Assembly: GCA_902362705.1 (NCBI GenBank)
Contig: CABIXK010000001.1
Location: 273,934-337,933 of the forward strand
Source of the DNA: Rikenellaceae bacterium
GTDB taxonomy: Bacteria > Bacteroidota > Bacteroidia > Bacteroidales > Rikenellaceae
Direction: 5' to 3'
Length of the DNA stretch: 64,000 nucleotides
The notes beneath the pieces are model-generated. The model was given only the letters and a program-made list of their open reading frames with translations, was not told where the DNA came from and searched no databases. Below, piece by piece: positions 21,072 through 30,204 of this stretch. The number at the start of each line of letters is the position of its first letter. Position 1 is the first letter of the stretch. The position numbers and the translations under genes are program-made.

Positions 21072-24041
21072 ATGAGAAAGACATTGTTGACCCTCTTCGT
21101 CGCGCTCCTTGCGACGTCGGTTTTCGCGCAGCAGCGCGGAACCCTCACGGCCAAGGTCGTCGATGCGGGTACCGGGGAGGGGGTCCCCGGCGCCGTGGTG
21201 ACGATCACCTCGGCCAAAACTCCCGACAAACCCAAGCAGCTGCTGACGGCCTATGCGGGCGCCCTTTCGGTACCGTCGCTCGCCTACGGCGACTATACGC
21301 TGGAGATCAGCTTCCTGGGCTACGAGACCCACAAATCGGAGTTCCGCATCGGAGCATCGAAACTCGACCTGGGCACCTTGGAGCTCAAGGAGGGCCTGCG
21401 GATCGAAACGGTGGTCAAGGAGGCCCAGCTGCGCACCTCGCAGAAGGGTGACACGGTGAGCTACAACGCCGGGGCCTTCAAGGTGACCAGCGACGCCGAC
21501 GTGGAGGGGCTGCTCAAGAAGATGCCCGGCATCACCGTGACCGACGGCACGGTGGAGGCGCAGGGCGAGGAGGTCAAGAAGGTCTTTGTCGACGGCAAGG
21601 AGTTCTTCGGCGAGGACGTGACCACGGCCATCAAGTCGCTGCCGGCGCAGGCCGTCGACCGCGTGGAGGTCTACAACAAGCTCTCGGACGCCGCCGAGTT
21701 CTCGGGCATGGACGACGGCGAGGGTTATAAGGCCATCAACATCGTCACCCACGCCAACATGCGCCAGGGGCAGTTCGGCAAGCTCTACGCCGGTTACGGT
21801 TACGACGCCGACACGAAGACCGAGTCGCAGCACAAATACATCGCCGGCGGCAACGTCAACATCTTTCAGGGCGACACGCGCATCTCGCTCATCGGCCTGT
21901 TCAACAACGTCAACCAGCAGAACTTCTCGTTCGAGGACATCCTCAATGTCTCGGGTGGCGGCGGGGGCGGCCGCCGTCCGGGCGGCGTGGGCCAGTATAT
22001 GATGCGCCCGCAGAGCGGCGTGGCGCGCGTCAACGCCTTCGGCGTGAACTTCTCCGACACGTGGGGCAAGCGCGACCAGGTGTCGGTGCAGGGCAGCTAC
22101 TTCTTTAACAACACCAACACCCGCAACACGCAGACGATCGACAAGTGGTACGAGCCGCCCATGATGACCGACACCCTCTCGACGATCGGCTACTCCGACA
22201 CGCGGGCCTATAACCACCGCGCCAACGCACGCATCGAGTGGAAGATCTCCGAGAACCAGAACCTGATGGTCCGCCCCTCGTTCAGCTACCAGACCAACGA
22301 CCCCTGGAGCACCACCGAGGGCTGGCAGTTCGGTCAGAGCGGTTACAGCCGCACCGACAACTATAACGAGTCGACGAACAACGGCTACAACCTGCGCCTT
22401 GCGGCCGTCTACCGCGCCAAGCTGGGCAAGGCGGGCCGCACGATCACCATCGACGCCAACGGCAGCTACAGCGACAGCGAGAACGACGCCCGCTCGTGGT
22501 CGAATCAGATGGGTTTGCAGCCCGCGCGTCCGGGCACGGGACCTTTCGTCGGCACGTGGGATCCCGCCGGCTACACCGACCTGCGCTACCTGAAGACGAT
22601 CGCCCCCTCGACGAGCCACTCGCTGCGCGCCAACGCCACCTACACCGAGCCGGTGTCCAAGCATGCGCAGGTGAGCCTCCAGTACCGCTTCTCGCTCTCC
22701 AATTCGGAGCGGGACAAGCGCTCCTACATCACCGCCGACGACAACTTCGACATCGCCGGGCTGGAGCCCGACCGCTCGCTGTCGAACGCCTACGAGAGCA
22801 GCTACAAGACCCACTCCGTGGGCCCGGGATTCCGCTTCTCGAAGGAGCGCAACACCTTCATCGCCAACCTCTACTACCAGCACGCGCAGCTCGACGGGCA
22901 GATCGTGCGCGACGACGCGGAGCGCATCTCCCACGACTACGACTTCATGACCTATTTCATGATGGGCCAGTTGCAGATCAACCGCGAGAACTCGCTGCGG
23001 CTGTTCGTGACCTCCTACACCAACGCGCCGCAGATCACCAACTTGCAGAGCGTCTACGACGTGTCGAACGCCCAGAGCATCTCGCGAGGCAATCCCGACC
23101 TGGACCCGCTCTACAGCCACAATATCAACTTCCACTACACCAATTCGAACGTGGAGAAGGGCCGCACCTTCATGTGGATGTTCTCGACCCAGTTCACGCA
23201 GGACTACAATGCCACCCACACGGTGCAGAACCCCGGCGCGATGATCATCGACGGCAAGGAGTACAGCCCCAACTACTACTCGATGCCGGTGAACCTCGAC
23301 GGCTACAAGCGCCTGCGCACCCACATCAGCTACGGCCTGCCGATCGGCTTCCTGAAGAGCAACTTCAACGTGTCGGCCGGCGTAGGATACACCCAGACGC
23401 CGAGCATCCTGGGCGGCACTGTACGCCCCGACGGCTCGATCGAGGGGGGCATGCGCAACGACACCGAGCAGATGGACTACGACGGCCGTGCCGTGCTGGG
23501 CAGCAACATATCGGAGAACGTCGACTTCACCCTCTCGTGGAACGGCACCTACACCGAGACGACAAACTCCTACGACGACAACCGCACCAAGAACCGTTAC
23601 TTCAACCACTCGGCCCAGGCCAGCATGAAGTTCGTCCTGCCGCTGGGCTTCACCCTCACGGCGAGCGCAGCCTACAACCAGTACATCGGCTTCACCAACG
23701 ACTACGACGAGTCGTATCTGCTCTGCAACGTCTTCGTGGGCAAGAAGCTCTTCAAGAACAAGCGCGGCGAGATCCTCTTCGGCGTCAACGACCTGCTGAA
23801 CCAGAACACCGCTTTCGCGCGGTCGGTGGGCTCGGGCTGGACGCAGAACGCCACCAACAGCGTCATCGGCCGCTACTACATGGTGCAGTTTACCTACAAC
23901 CTGCGCCGCTTCGGCAAGAAGGGTTCGACCAACCTGCGCGACTACGGCATCAGCGAGTCGTCGGGCGGCAACCGCCGCATGATGGGCCCCGGAGGCCCGG
24001 GCGGTCCTCCCCCGCACGGCGGATTCGGCGGTCCGCGGTAG
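21072..24041 (+). CDS. Large outer-membrane beta-barrel protein (TonB-dependent-receptor-like, OMP_b-brl_3 type)
   Basis: This 989-residue protein has a clear signal peptide (MRKTLLTLFVALLATSVFAQ). A CarboxypepD_reg-like domain follows (about 22-105), then a plug-like region with DVEGLLKKMPGITVTDGTVE and VFVDGKEFFGEDVTTAIKSL, and a long barrel. A glycine-rich loop (SGGGGGGRRPGGVG, about 297-310) and a Gly/Pro-rich tail (GPGGPGGPPPHGGFGG) are unusual. The family is annotated as TonB-dependent receptor or outer-membrane beta-barrel protein, and the cargo is unknown. It has no SusD partner. It follows the LytS/LytR pair after a hairpin, so regulation by that pair is possible but inferred. The start was chosen for the signal peptide; the open frame continues upstream without one. 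Confidence 0.88.
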   Translation: MRKTLLTLFVALLATSVFAQQRGTLTAKVVDAGTGEGVPGAVVTITSAKTPDKPKQLLTAYAGALSVPSLAYGDYTLEISFLGYETHKSEFRIGASKLDLGTLELKEGLRIETVVKEAQLRTSQKGDTVSYNAGAFKVTSDADVEGLLKKMPGITVTDGTVEAQGEEVKKVFVDGKEFFGEDVTTAIKSLPAQAVDRVEVYNKLSDAAEFSGMDDGEGYKAINIVTHANMRQGQFGKLYAGYGYDADTKTESQHKYIAGGNVNIFQGDTRISLIGLFNNVNQQNFSFEDILNVSGGGGGGRRPGGVGQYMMRPQSGVARVNAFGVNFSDTWGKRDQVSVQGSYFFNNTNTRNTQTIDKWYEPPMMTDTLSTIGYSDTRAYNHRANARIEWKISENQNLMVRPSFSYQTNDPWSTTEGWQFGQSGYSRTDNYNESTNNGYNLRLAAVYRAKLGKAGRTITIDANGSYSDSENDARSWSNQMGLQPARPGTGPFVGTWDPAGYTDLRYLKTIAPSTSHSLRANATYTEPVSKHAQVSLQYRFSLSNSERDKRSYITADDNFDIAGLEPDRSLSNAYESSYKTHSVGPGFRFSKERNTFIANLYYQHAQLDGQIVRDDAERISHDYDFMTYFMMGQLQINRENSLRLFVTSYTNAPQITNLQSVYDVSNAQSISRGNPDLDPLYSHNINFHYTNSNVEKGRTFMWMFSTQFTQDYNATHTVQNPGAMIIDGKEYSPNYYSMPVNLDGYKRLRTHISYGLPIGFLKSNFNVSAGVGYTQTPSILGGTVRPDGSIEGGMRNDTEQMDYDGRAVLGSNISENVDFTLSWNGTYTETTNSYDDNRTKNRYFNHSAQASMKFVLPLGFTLTASAAYNQYIGFTNDYDESYLLCNVFVGKKLFKNKRGEILFGVNDLLNQNTAFARSVGSGWTQNATNSVIGRYYMVQFTYNLRRFGKKGSTNLRDYGISESSGGNRRMMGPGGPGGPPPHGGFGGPR

Positions 24042-24057
24042 GCGGCGCCATACGACG

Positions 24058-24090
24058 AAAGAGGTCGGGACTCGGTCCCGACCTCTTTTT
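24058..24090. terminator. Bidirectional terminator between convergent genes
   Basis: AAAGAGGTCGGGAC (24058-24071) and GTCCCGACCTCTTT (24075-24088) pair around TCG, with Ts continuing to 24090 on the plus strand and As at the other end. It separates the rightward barrel gene from the leftward exporter operon. Confidence 0.85.
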
Positions 24091-24148
24091 CGTTGGTGTC
24101 GTGCGCGTGGCTGCGGCTTTTCGGGTGTCCTCTCCCGGAGGCGTTCGC

Positions 24149-25378
24149 CTATCGGCTTTCTGCCGGGATGTCGGCGGCCTCCTCCTGCGCCTCGCGCGAG
24201 ATGGCCCGGTGGATGCCCACGCAGGCCAGAAAGCCGTAGACGAGCGCGAGGATGCCCAGCATGCGCAGCTCGCCGGCCACCTCGGCCAGCGAGGCGCCCA
24301 TCGAGCGGATGCGGATGAAGCCGCGGATGCCGTGGCTGCTGGGCAGGAGCTGCCCGAGCGAGTAGAGCCAATCGGGCATGCCCTCGCGCGGGTAGGAGAC
24401 GCCGCTGAGCAGCAGCACCGGCACCGAGGTCCACAGCAGCAGCAGGAGCGAATTTTCGCGGTGGCGGAAGAGGGTCGACACGGCCAGCGCCAGCGCGATC
24501 GAGGCGGCCATGTATAGCCCCACGAAGAGCAGCACGGCCGAGGTGTGGCCGTTCATCGGGTAGCCGAAGAGCCGGTAGTGGACCGCCAGAATATAGGTGC
24601 ACGTCGCGGCGTAGATCGCCGCGTAGACCGCTCCGCGCCCCGCGACGATGGGCAGCGTCGACATGCGCTGCCGCCCGGCGGGCCGTAGCTTGCCGTAGAG
24701 CCGTTTTTCGCGCCACGTGCCGCCGACCATGCCGATGCCGATGAGCATCGTCTGCTGGATGATGACCAGGATGATCGCCGGCATGACGAAGGTGCCGTAG
24801 CCCAGGTAGGGATTGAAGAGGTTGTGGGCTCGGTAGACGACCGGCTGCGAGATGGCTTTCGCCTGGGGGATGTTGGCCCCCTTGGCCACCAGGCGCTGGA
24901 ACCCGACCATCGCCCCCGTCTTGCCTATCGAGGTGACGATCTCCTGGAATACCTGTCTGTACATGAGGAAGTAGCCCGCGTCGACATAAAGCGCCACATC
25001 GGCCTGCTCGCCGCCCAGCAGCTTGCGCTCGTAGTCGGCGGGGATGTAGACGATGCCGTAGATGTCGCGGTCGAAGAAGAGCTGCCGGGCCTCCTGCATG
25101 TCGGCCGGATTGTAGGCCACGTAGGTGTTGGGCCCGGCGTTGAAGGTCTCGACGAGGGCCCGGCTCGAGGGGGTGCGGCTCTCGTCGACCACCCCGACGG
25201 GCACTTCGCGCAGCACCTCGGCCCCGTAGGCCAGCGAGTAGACCGTGGCGTAGATGAGCAGTGCCAGCACGACGACCAGCACCACACCGCTGTCGCCGAA
25301 GATCATGCGCACCTCGTTGGCTGCGACCGAGCGCATCTGCTCGCCGTAGGAGCGTATCTGTCGGATGAATCGGTTCAT
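24149..25378 (-). CDS. ABC-2-type transporter permease (second of pair)
   Basis: This 409-residue inner-membrane protein resembles YbhR/YhhJ-type ABC-2 permeases. A first membrane helix (about 28-50: GVVLVVVLALLIYATVYSLA) is followed by a large extracytoplasmic domain with VPVGVVDESRTPSSRALVET, then about five C-terminal helices (about 215-395) with SGVSYPREGMP and LLPSSHGIRGF. It works with the preceding permease, the HlyD-like adaptor and TolC as an efflux or secretion system. It starts 1 bp after the first permease and ends the operon at the terminator. No ATP-binding subunit gene is present in this cluster. Confidence 0.88.
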   Translation of the reverse strand: MNRFIRQIRSYGEQMRSVAANEVRMIFGDSGVVLVVVLALLIYATVYSLAYGAEVLREVPVGVVDESRTPSSRALVETFNAGPNTYVAYNPADMQEARQLFFDRDIYGIVYIPADYERKLLGGEQADVALYVDAGYFLMYRQVFQEIVTSIGKTGAMVGFQRLVAKGANIPQAKAISQPVVYRAHNLFNPYLGYGTFVMPAIILVIIQQTMLIGIGMVGGTWREKRLYGKLRPAGRQRMSTLPIVAGRGAVYAAIYAATCTYILAVHYRLFGYPMNGHTSAVLLFVGLYMAASIALALAVSTLFRHRENSLLLLLWTSVPVLLLSGVSYPREGMPDWLYSLGQLLPSSHGIRGFIRIRSMGASLAEVAGELRMLGILALVYGFLACVGIHRAISREAQEEAADIPAESR

Positions 25379-25379
25379 A

Positions 25380-26558
25380 TCACAACCTCCCCCAGAACGT
25401 TGGATCCGTCGCCACCCGCTTCAGACGCGGGAGGGCGAGGAGCGGTAAGACGACGAAGAGCCCCATCCACCCCAGGTCGGGCAGCGACGCGGCGACGGGT
25501 GCGCCGCGCAGCATCTGGTCGACGACCAGATCGGTGTAGTAGGTGAACGGGAAGAGGCGGCTGAGCCACTGCACGGGCTCCCACATGGCCATCACCGGGA
25601 ACGTGAGGCCCGAGAAGGTGAAGGCGAGCACCGAGTAGCCGCCGCCGAGCGAGAGCGCCAGGCGCATGTTGGCCACCAGCGCGACGAAGAGCAGCGCTAT
25701 GGACTGGTAGGCCGCCACGAAGAGCACCGTGCCGGCCAGCAGCAGACCGAAGCTGCCGTTGAGCGGCACGCCGACGAGCCCCACGACGATCCAGCCCATG
25801 GCCAGCGCCTGCAGCAGAAGCAGTGCGGTGACCGGGAGCAGCTTGCCCGCGAAGGCCGCTGTCACGGAGCCGCCGGCTGTGGCGATCCACTCGCCCGACG
25901 TGCCGTTCTTGAGCTCCGCGCCGAGGGCGAAGACCGTGGCCATGACGGTGAAGATCATGAGCATCATGGGCAGGAAGCTCGGCGTGAGGTAATAGGCGTA
26001 ATTGACGTAGGGATTGAATAGTACGTGCTTGTCGAAGCGCACGGGCATGAGCTGCGCCATCGCCTGCCGCTCGGTGAGCCCCTGCTTGGTGAGCAGTTGC
26101 AGCTGGATGCCGGCCGAGAAGGTGGTCACGGCCGTCTGGATGTCCTTCGAGAGCAATCCGTTGACCGAGATATTGGTGCCGGCGATGTAGCTCTCGATGC
26201 GCGTCTGGCGATTGCTCAGGATGTTCTTCTCGAAGAAGTCGGGGATCTGCACGATCGCGGCGATCTTCCCCTCGCGCATCAGGCGCTCGGCCTCGTCCAT
26301 CTGCTGCACGTCGTAGGCGATGCGCACCGTGGGGGTGTCGTCGATCATCCGCGCGACGGTGCGCGAGAGGGGCGTGCGGTCCTCGTCGAAGAGTGCCACG
26401 GGGATGTCGCGCGCCACGCCGCGCCCGAGCAGGGCGGCGAAGAAACCGAAGGAGAGCAGCGGCAGCAGCACCAGCAGCGCGAAGTAGATGGGCATGCGGC
26501 GCATGCGTCCGATCTCGCGCCCGGCGGCGGCCCGCATGTTATGGAGGAATCCGGCCAT
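25380..26558 (-). CDS. ABC-2-type transporter permease (first of pair)
   Basis: This 392-residue paralogue of the downstream permease has the same architecture. One N-terminal membrane helix (MPIYFALLVLLPLLSFGFFA) is followed by a large periplasmic domain (IPVALFDEDRTPLSRTVARM...LLTKQGLTERQAMAQLMPV) and a C-terminal group of five to six helices including SGLTFPVMAMWEPVQWLS. The pair probably forms a heterodimeric channel coupled through the HlyD-like protein to TolC. It lies 12 bp after the HlyD-like gene and 1 bp before the second permease. Substrate is unknown; related Gram-negative systems export drugs or small molecules. Confidence 0.88.
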   Translation of the reverse strand: MAGFLHNMRAAAGREIGRMRRMPIYFALLVLLPLLSFGFFAALLGRGVARDIPVALFDEDRTPLSRTVARMIDDTPTVRIAYDVQQMDEAERLMREGKIAAIVQIPDFFEKNILSNRQTRIESYIAGTNISVNGLLSKDIQTAVTTFSAGIQLQLLTKQGLTERQAMAQLMPVRFDKHVLFNPYVNYAYYLTPSFLPMMLMIFTVMATVFALGAELKNGTSGEWIATAGGSVTAAFAGKLLPVTALLLLQALAMGWIVVGLVGVPLNGSFGLLLAGTVLFVAAYQSIALLFVALVANMRLALSLGGGYSVLAFTFSGLTFPVMAMWEPVQWLSRLFPFTYYTDLVVDQMLRGAPVAASLPDLGWMGLFVVLPLLALPRLKRVATDPTFWGRL

Positions 26559-26570
26559 CGTCGCGCGGGC

Positions 26571-27563
26571 TTATCGTTCGATGGCGTCCCAGTCGACCAG
26601 CACGCTCATGCCGGGGCGGAGCCCCTCCGCAGCTTCGCCCGCGGGGCGGGCCTTCACGGCGAAGGTGCGAACGTCGAAGCCCCCCTGTGTGCGGGTGGCG
26701 GACCAGGTGGCGAAGTCGGCCTGCGCGGCGATGTGGGTCACCTCGAAGTCGATCTGCCGGTCGAGCGCCGGAACGCGGGCCGCGAAGCGCGTGCCCACGC
26801 GGATGCCGGGCAGCAGGGTCTCCTTGACGTTGAAGGTGGCCCACGCGTCGGAGAGGTCGAGGATCGTCACCACGGGATAGCCGCTGCCCACCAGCTCGCC
26901 CTCTTCGGCGACGATGGTGGAGACCTCGCCCGCGACGGGCGAGTAGACCATGGCGTCCTCGATGTAGCTCTCGACCTCGCTCACGGCCCCCTCGGCCTGG
27001 CGGACTTTGGCCGCGGCGGCCGCCTTGTCCTCCTTGCGGGCACCGTCGGTGGCCAGTTCGTACTGCGCCTTGGCGGCACGGGCCGTGGCCTGCATCGCCT
27101 CGTAGTTGGCCGACGCCTCGTCGAGCTTCTGTGCCGGCACGACGCCCTGCTCGTGGAGGCTCCTGACGCGCTCGTAGGTCTTGCGGGCGAGCTCGAGCCC
27201 CGCCTGGGCCTTCTGCCACAGATTCAGGGCCGCCTCGATCTGCTGGCGGCGGGCTCCCGCCACGGCTGCGGCGTCGAGCGCCGACGCCGCGCTCTTCACG
27301 GCCTCGGCCTGCCGGAGCTTGGCGTCGAGCTCGGGGGTGGAGAGCGTGTAGAGCAGCAGGCCGCGCTCCACGCGGTCGCCCTCCGCGACCTTCATCTCGA
27401 GGATGCGCCCCGGGACCTTCGACGAGGCCTTGTAGACGGTGCACTCGACCGTGCCCTGCAGGAGCGTGGGGGTCGTGCGGGTGGCCAGACGGCTCACCAG
27501 AACGACGGCTGCGACGACGACGATCGCCGCGAGGATGATTCCAAGGGTATTGCTACGCTTCAT
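26571..27563 (-). CDS. HlyD-family periplasmic adaptor (membrane fusion protein)
   Basis: This 330-residue protein is anchored by one N-terminal helix (TLGIILAAIVVVAAVVLVSRL). A split biotinyl-lipoyl-like domain (GTVECTVYKASSKVPGRILE and MVYSPVAGEVSTIVAEEGEL) surrounds an alanine-rich coiled-coil hairpin of about 140 residues (about 75-205). The beta-barrel domain contains PVVTILDLSDAWATFNVKE. It links the inner-membrane permeases to the TolC-like channel. It lies between the tolC-like gene (15 bp upstream) and the first permease (12 bp downstream). Confidence 0.92.
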   Translation of the reverse strand: MKRSNTLGIILAAIVVVAAVVLVSRLATRTTPTLLQGTVECTVYKASSKVPGRILEMKVAEGDRVERGLLLYTLSTPELDAKLRQAEAVKSAASALDAAAVAGARRQQIEAALNLWQKAQAGLELARKTYERVRSLHEQGVVPAQKLDEASANYEAMQATARAAKAQYELATDGARKEDKAAAAAKVRQAEGAVSEVESYIEDAMVYSPVAGEVSTIVAEEGELVGSGYPVVTILDLSDAWATFNVKETLLPGIRVGTRFAARVPALDRQIDFEVTHIAAQADFATWSATRTQGGFDVRTFAVKARPAGEAAEGLRPGMSVLVDWDAIER

Positions 27564-27578
27564 ATCGGTAAGGTGTAT

Positions 27579-29018
27579 TTATTCGAACTCGATTTTGCGG
27601 GCGTCGGGGCGCTGCGCATAGGCCGCGAACTCGTCGCTCGCGCCGGCCGCCTCGAGCAGTCGCGCCAGCAGCGTGTCGAAGTTGTAAGCCGCCTGAAGGC
27701 GCTCGGCGCGCACGGCGGCGAGGTTGAGCTCGGCGTCGATCAGGTCCGACGACGAGCCCATGCCCTCCAGAAAGGCGGCGTTGCGGATGCGCAGCAGCTC
27801 CTCGGCGAAGGCAAGCGAGGACTCGATCGAGCGCATGCGGTTGCGGTAGCTCTGGAGCTGGTTGTAGAGCTGCTCGACCAGCACGGCGATGTCGTGCCCG
27901 GCCTTCGACTCCAGCTCGCCCACGCGACGGGCGGTCTGCCGGGCGGCGGAGTACTTGTATTCGCGGTTCAGACCGTCGAAGAGCTTGAAGCTCACCCCCA
28001 CCCCCACGGCCCAGCGGGGTACGAGGCCCGCGACCTGGTAGTTGTAGAACGAGGCGCCGCCCAGGGCGACCACCTGCGGGAAGAATTCGGCGCGCTGCGC
28101 GCGTACCCCCTCCTCGGCCAGCCGGCGCTTGAGCGAGACCTGCTCCAGCAGGGGGTTGCGGCGCGCGGCCAGCTGCTGGTAATGGGTGAGCGGTTCGAGG
28201 TCGCCCACGAGGAACATGGCCGTCGTGAGCGAGCGGTCGCCGGCGCTGCCGAGCGTGTTGTTCAGGGCGCTGGCGATGGTGGATTCCTGCAACTTGGCGT
28301 CGGCTAGCTCGCGTTCGGCTTCAGCCATCTTGAATTCGACGTAGAGCCGTTCGCTGCGGGCGATCATGCCGCTGCGCTCCAGCGCCTCGGCATCCTCGAG
28401 GTGCTTGCGCACGCCGTCGACCACCTGCTGCCGCACGGCCACCACCTGCCGGGCCAGAGCCAGGCCGAAGTAGCGCTCGACGAGCTCCGAGACCAGCGCA
28501 TTGCGGGTCTGGAGGCCCGCCTCGGCGGCCGAGCGCTCGTTGATGCGCGCGGCGCGGTTGGCGGCGTTGATCTTGCCGCCCATCCAGATGGGGAGCGTCA
28601 CCTCGCCGCCCACGAAGCCCAGGCTGCGGTCCTGAACCTTGAGGAACCAGTCGGCCCCCATGATGGGGTCGAGGAGCCCCTGGATGGCGGGAATCTGCGT
28701 CGGGGGGATCAGCCCGCTGCCGAGGATCTGGCCGACCATCTGCCCGGCGGGGGCCTTCAGGTCGTTGAAGTCGAAGCCGATATCCTTGCCCAGATAGGCG
28801 TAGGCGCCCGTCAGGCCGATGCGGGGCAGGCGCAGGCCGATGGCGGCCCGGCGCTCCTGCTGCGCCGCGCGCTCCTCGTGGGCCGCGGCCTTCATGGCGG
28901 GATTGTCGGTGAGCGTCGTGCGGAGCGCCTCCTCGAGCGAGAGCGGGCTTTGGGCCGCAGCGACGGCGGGTGCGGAGAGCAGCGTCGCCGCAAGGGCGAA
29001 TCTCACAACCGTTTTCAT
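27579..29018 (-). CDS. TolC-family outer-membrane efflux channel
   Basis: This 479-residue protein has a signal peptide (MKTVVRFALAATLLSAPAVAAAQ). It shows the duplicated outer-membrane efflux protein pattern with long amphipathic helices: LSLEEALRTTLTDNPAMKAA opens the first repeat, and NPLLEQVSLKRRLAEEGVRA and ELESKAGHDIAVLVEQLYNQ lie in the second. The start at 29018 is chosen for its signal peptide; an in-frame ATG at 29096 lies upstream of the candidate promoter. It heads the four-gene export operon and provides the outer-membrane duct. Confidence 0.92.
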   Translation of the reverse strand: MKTVVRFALAATLLSAPAVAAAQSPLSLEEALRTTLTDNPAMKAAAHEERAAQQERRAAIGLRLPRIGLTGAYAYLGKDIGFDFNDLKAPAGQMVGQILGSGLIPPTQIPAIQGLLDPIMGADWFLKVQDRSLGFVGGEVTLPIWMGGKINAANRAARINERSAAEAGLQTRNALVSELVERYFGLALARQVVAVRQQVVDGVRKHLEDAEALERSGMIARSERLYVEFKMAEAERELADAKLQESTIASALNNTLGSAGDRSLTTAMFLVGDLEPLTHYQQLAARRNPLLEQVSLKRRLAEEGVRAQRAEFFPQVVALGGASFYNYQVAGLVPRWAVGVGVSFKLFDGLNREYKYSAARQTARRVGELESKAGHDIAVLVEQLYNQLQSYRNRMRSIESSLAFAEELLRIRNAAFLEGMGSSSDLIDAELNLAAVRAERLQAAYNFDTLLARLLEAAGASDEFAAYAQRPDARKIEFE

Positions 29019-29042
29019 GCGTGTCGTAATTATGGGATGGAG

Positions 29043-29050
29043 CAAAGATA
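29043..29050 (-). promoter_or_regulatory. -7 promoter box of the exporter operon
   Basis: On the minus strand this reads TATCTTTG, a perfect TAnnTTTG box 24 bp before the tolC-like start. A -33 box at the usual distance is not obvious. Confidence 0.5.
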
Positions 29051-29133
29051 CACCATTCCACGGCAAGTGGTGAGCCAGACCCGACGTTTCGGCCATTATT
29101 AGTCCATAATGAACACTTTTCGGACCCCGCTGT

Positions 29134-30204
29134 CTACCACAGATGGGCGTTGACGGCCAGCACGTCGGCCCCCAGGTCGGGGTAACAGCGCACGTCGACG
29201 CCCGCCTCGCGCAGCGTGAGCGCCCCGCGGCAGGCGACGAAGCGGTCGGGCTCGTAGAGGGCGAAGGCCACGTGCGAGAAGCCGTGGCGGAGGATCATCG
29301 CGGTGCAGCTCTCGGGCTGGCTGGCCCGGCGAGAGCAGGGCTCCATCGAGGAGTAGATCGACGCCCCGCGCAGCTCGGCACCCGCGGCGAGGGCCTTGCT
29401 TACGGCCGCCTGCTCGGCGTGGTCGGTGGGCGACGTCTCGTGGGTGTAGCCCGTGAAGATGCGGCCGTCGGCCGTGCGGACGACGGCGCCCACGCAGTAG
29501 GACGAGGGCGAGGGGGTGCAGCGGCGGCTCTCCTCCACGGCCCGCCCGAGCAGGCGGCGGTCGTCGTCGGAGGTGTCGGGGCGGAGCGTCCACTCGGAGA
29601 CCTGCATGCCCCCCACGAGGCGGCTGCGGAGGGCAGCGCCCGCGGGCGGGTCGAAGCGGAAGGGGGTACACCCCTGCGCGCCGAGGCGCAGCGCGGGGTT
29701 GACGGCCAGACGCAGCGTGTCGGCCATCCCCTCGGAGAGGAAGAGCCGCAGGACCGCGGCGCCACCCTCGACGAAGAGGCTGCCCACGCCGCGCTTCTCG
29801 AGCTCGGTGACTACGGCGCAGGCCGTCACGGGGTTGCATACCACCACCTCGGCCGCTCCTTCAAGCGCCGGCAGCTGTCGCGGCGAGAAGATGTAGCGGT
29901 CGGCGTCGCCCACGGTGAAGAAGCGCAGCGCGGGGTCGACATCGCCCGAGCGCGTGAGGGCCACCTTGGCGATGTCGGGGCGCAGGCCCGCCCGGCGGCG
30001 GCGTGCGCGGGCCTCCTCGTCGCGCAGCACGAGGGCCGGATCGTCGCGGCGCAGCGTGGCCGCGCCGACCAGTATGGCGTCGTGGTCGCAGCGCAGGCGG
30101 CAGACGTCGGCCCAGTCTTCGGGGGTGGAGATCATAAGACGCCGCGGCGAGCGGTCGTCGAGGAAGCCGTCGGCAGTCAGGGCCGCGGAGAGGGTGATTC
30201 GCAT
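29134..30204 (-). CDS. Bifunctional RibD-type protein with reversed domain order (reductase-deaminase)
   Basis: This is a 356-residue cytoplasmic protein. Residues 1-207 resemble the RibD C-terminal (DHFR-fold) pyrimidine reductase (MRITLSAALTADGFLDDRSP, HDAILVGAATLRRDDPAL, SLFVEGGAAVLRLF). Residues about 213-356 resemble the RibD zinc deaminase, with His262-Ala-Glu264 (TDHAEQAAV), Pro289-Cys290 (SMEPCSRR) and Cys300 as zinc and catalytic residues. Standard RibD has the deaminase first. It probably performs the deamination and reduction steps of riboflavin synthesis, or a related pathway. Its start overlaps the metallophosphoesterase 3' end by 28 bp. No other rib gene is adjacent. Confidence 0.82.
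   Translation of the reverse strand: MRITLSAALTADGFLDDRSPRRLMISTPEDWADVCRLRCDHDAILVGAATLRRDDPALVLRDEEARARRRRAGLRPDIAKVALTRSGDVDPALRFFTVGDADRYIFSPRQLPALEGAAEVVVCNPVTACAVVTELEKRGVGSLFVEGGAAVLRLFLSEGMADTLRLAVNPALRLGAQGCTPFRFDPPAGAALRSRLVGGMQVSEWTLRPDTSDDDRRLLGRAVEESRRCTPSPSSYCVGAVVRTADGRIFTGYTHETSPTDHAEQAAVSKALAAGAELRGASIYSSMEPCSRRASQPESCTAMILRHGFSHVAFALYEPDRFVACRGALTLREAGVDVRCYPDLGADVLAVNAHLW

Noticed and set aside
29099..29839. Alternative leftward frame of about 246 codons inside the ribD-like gene
   Set aside because: It is Arg/Pro/Gly-rich and featureless, while the other frame shows complete reductase and deaminase motifs.
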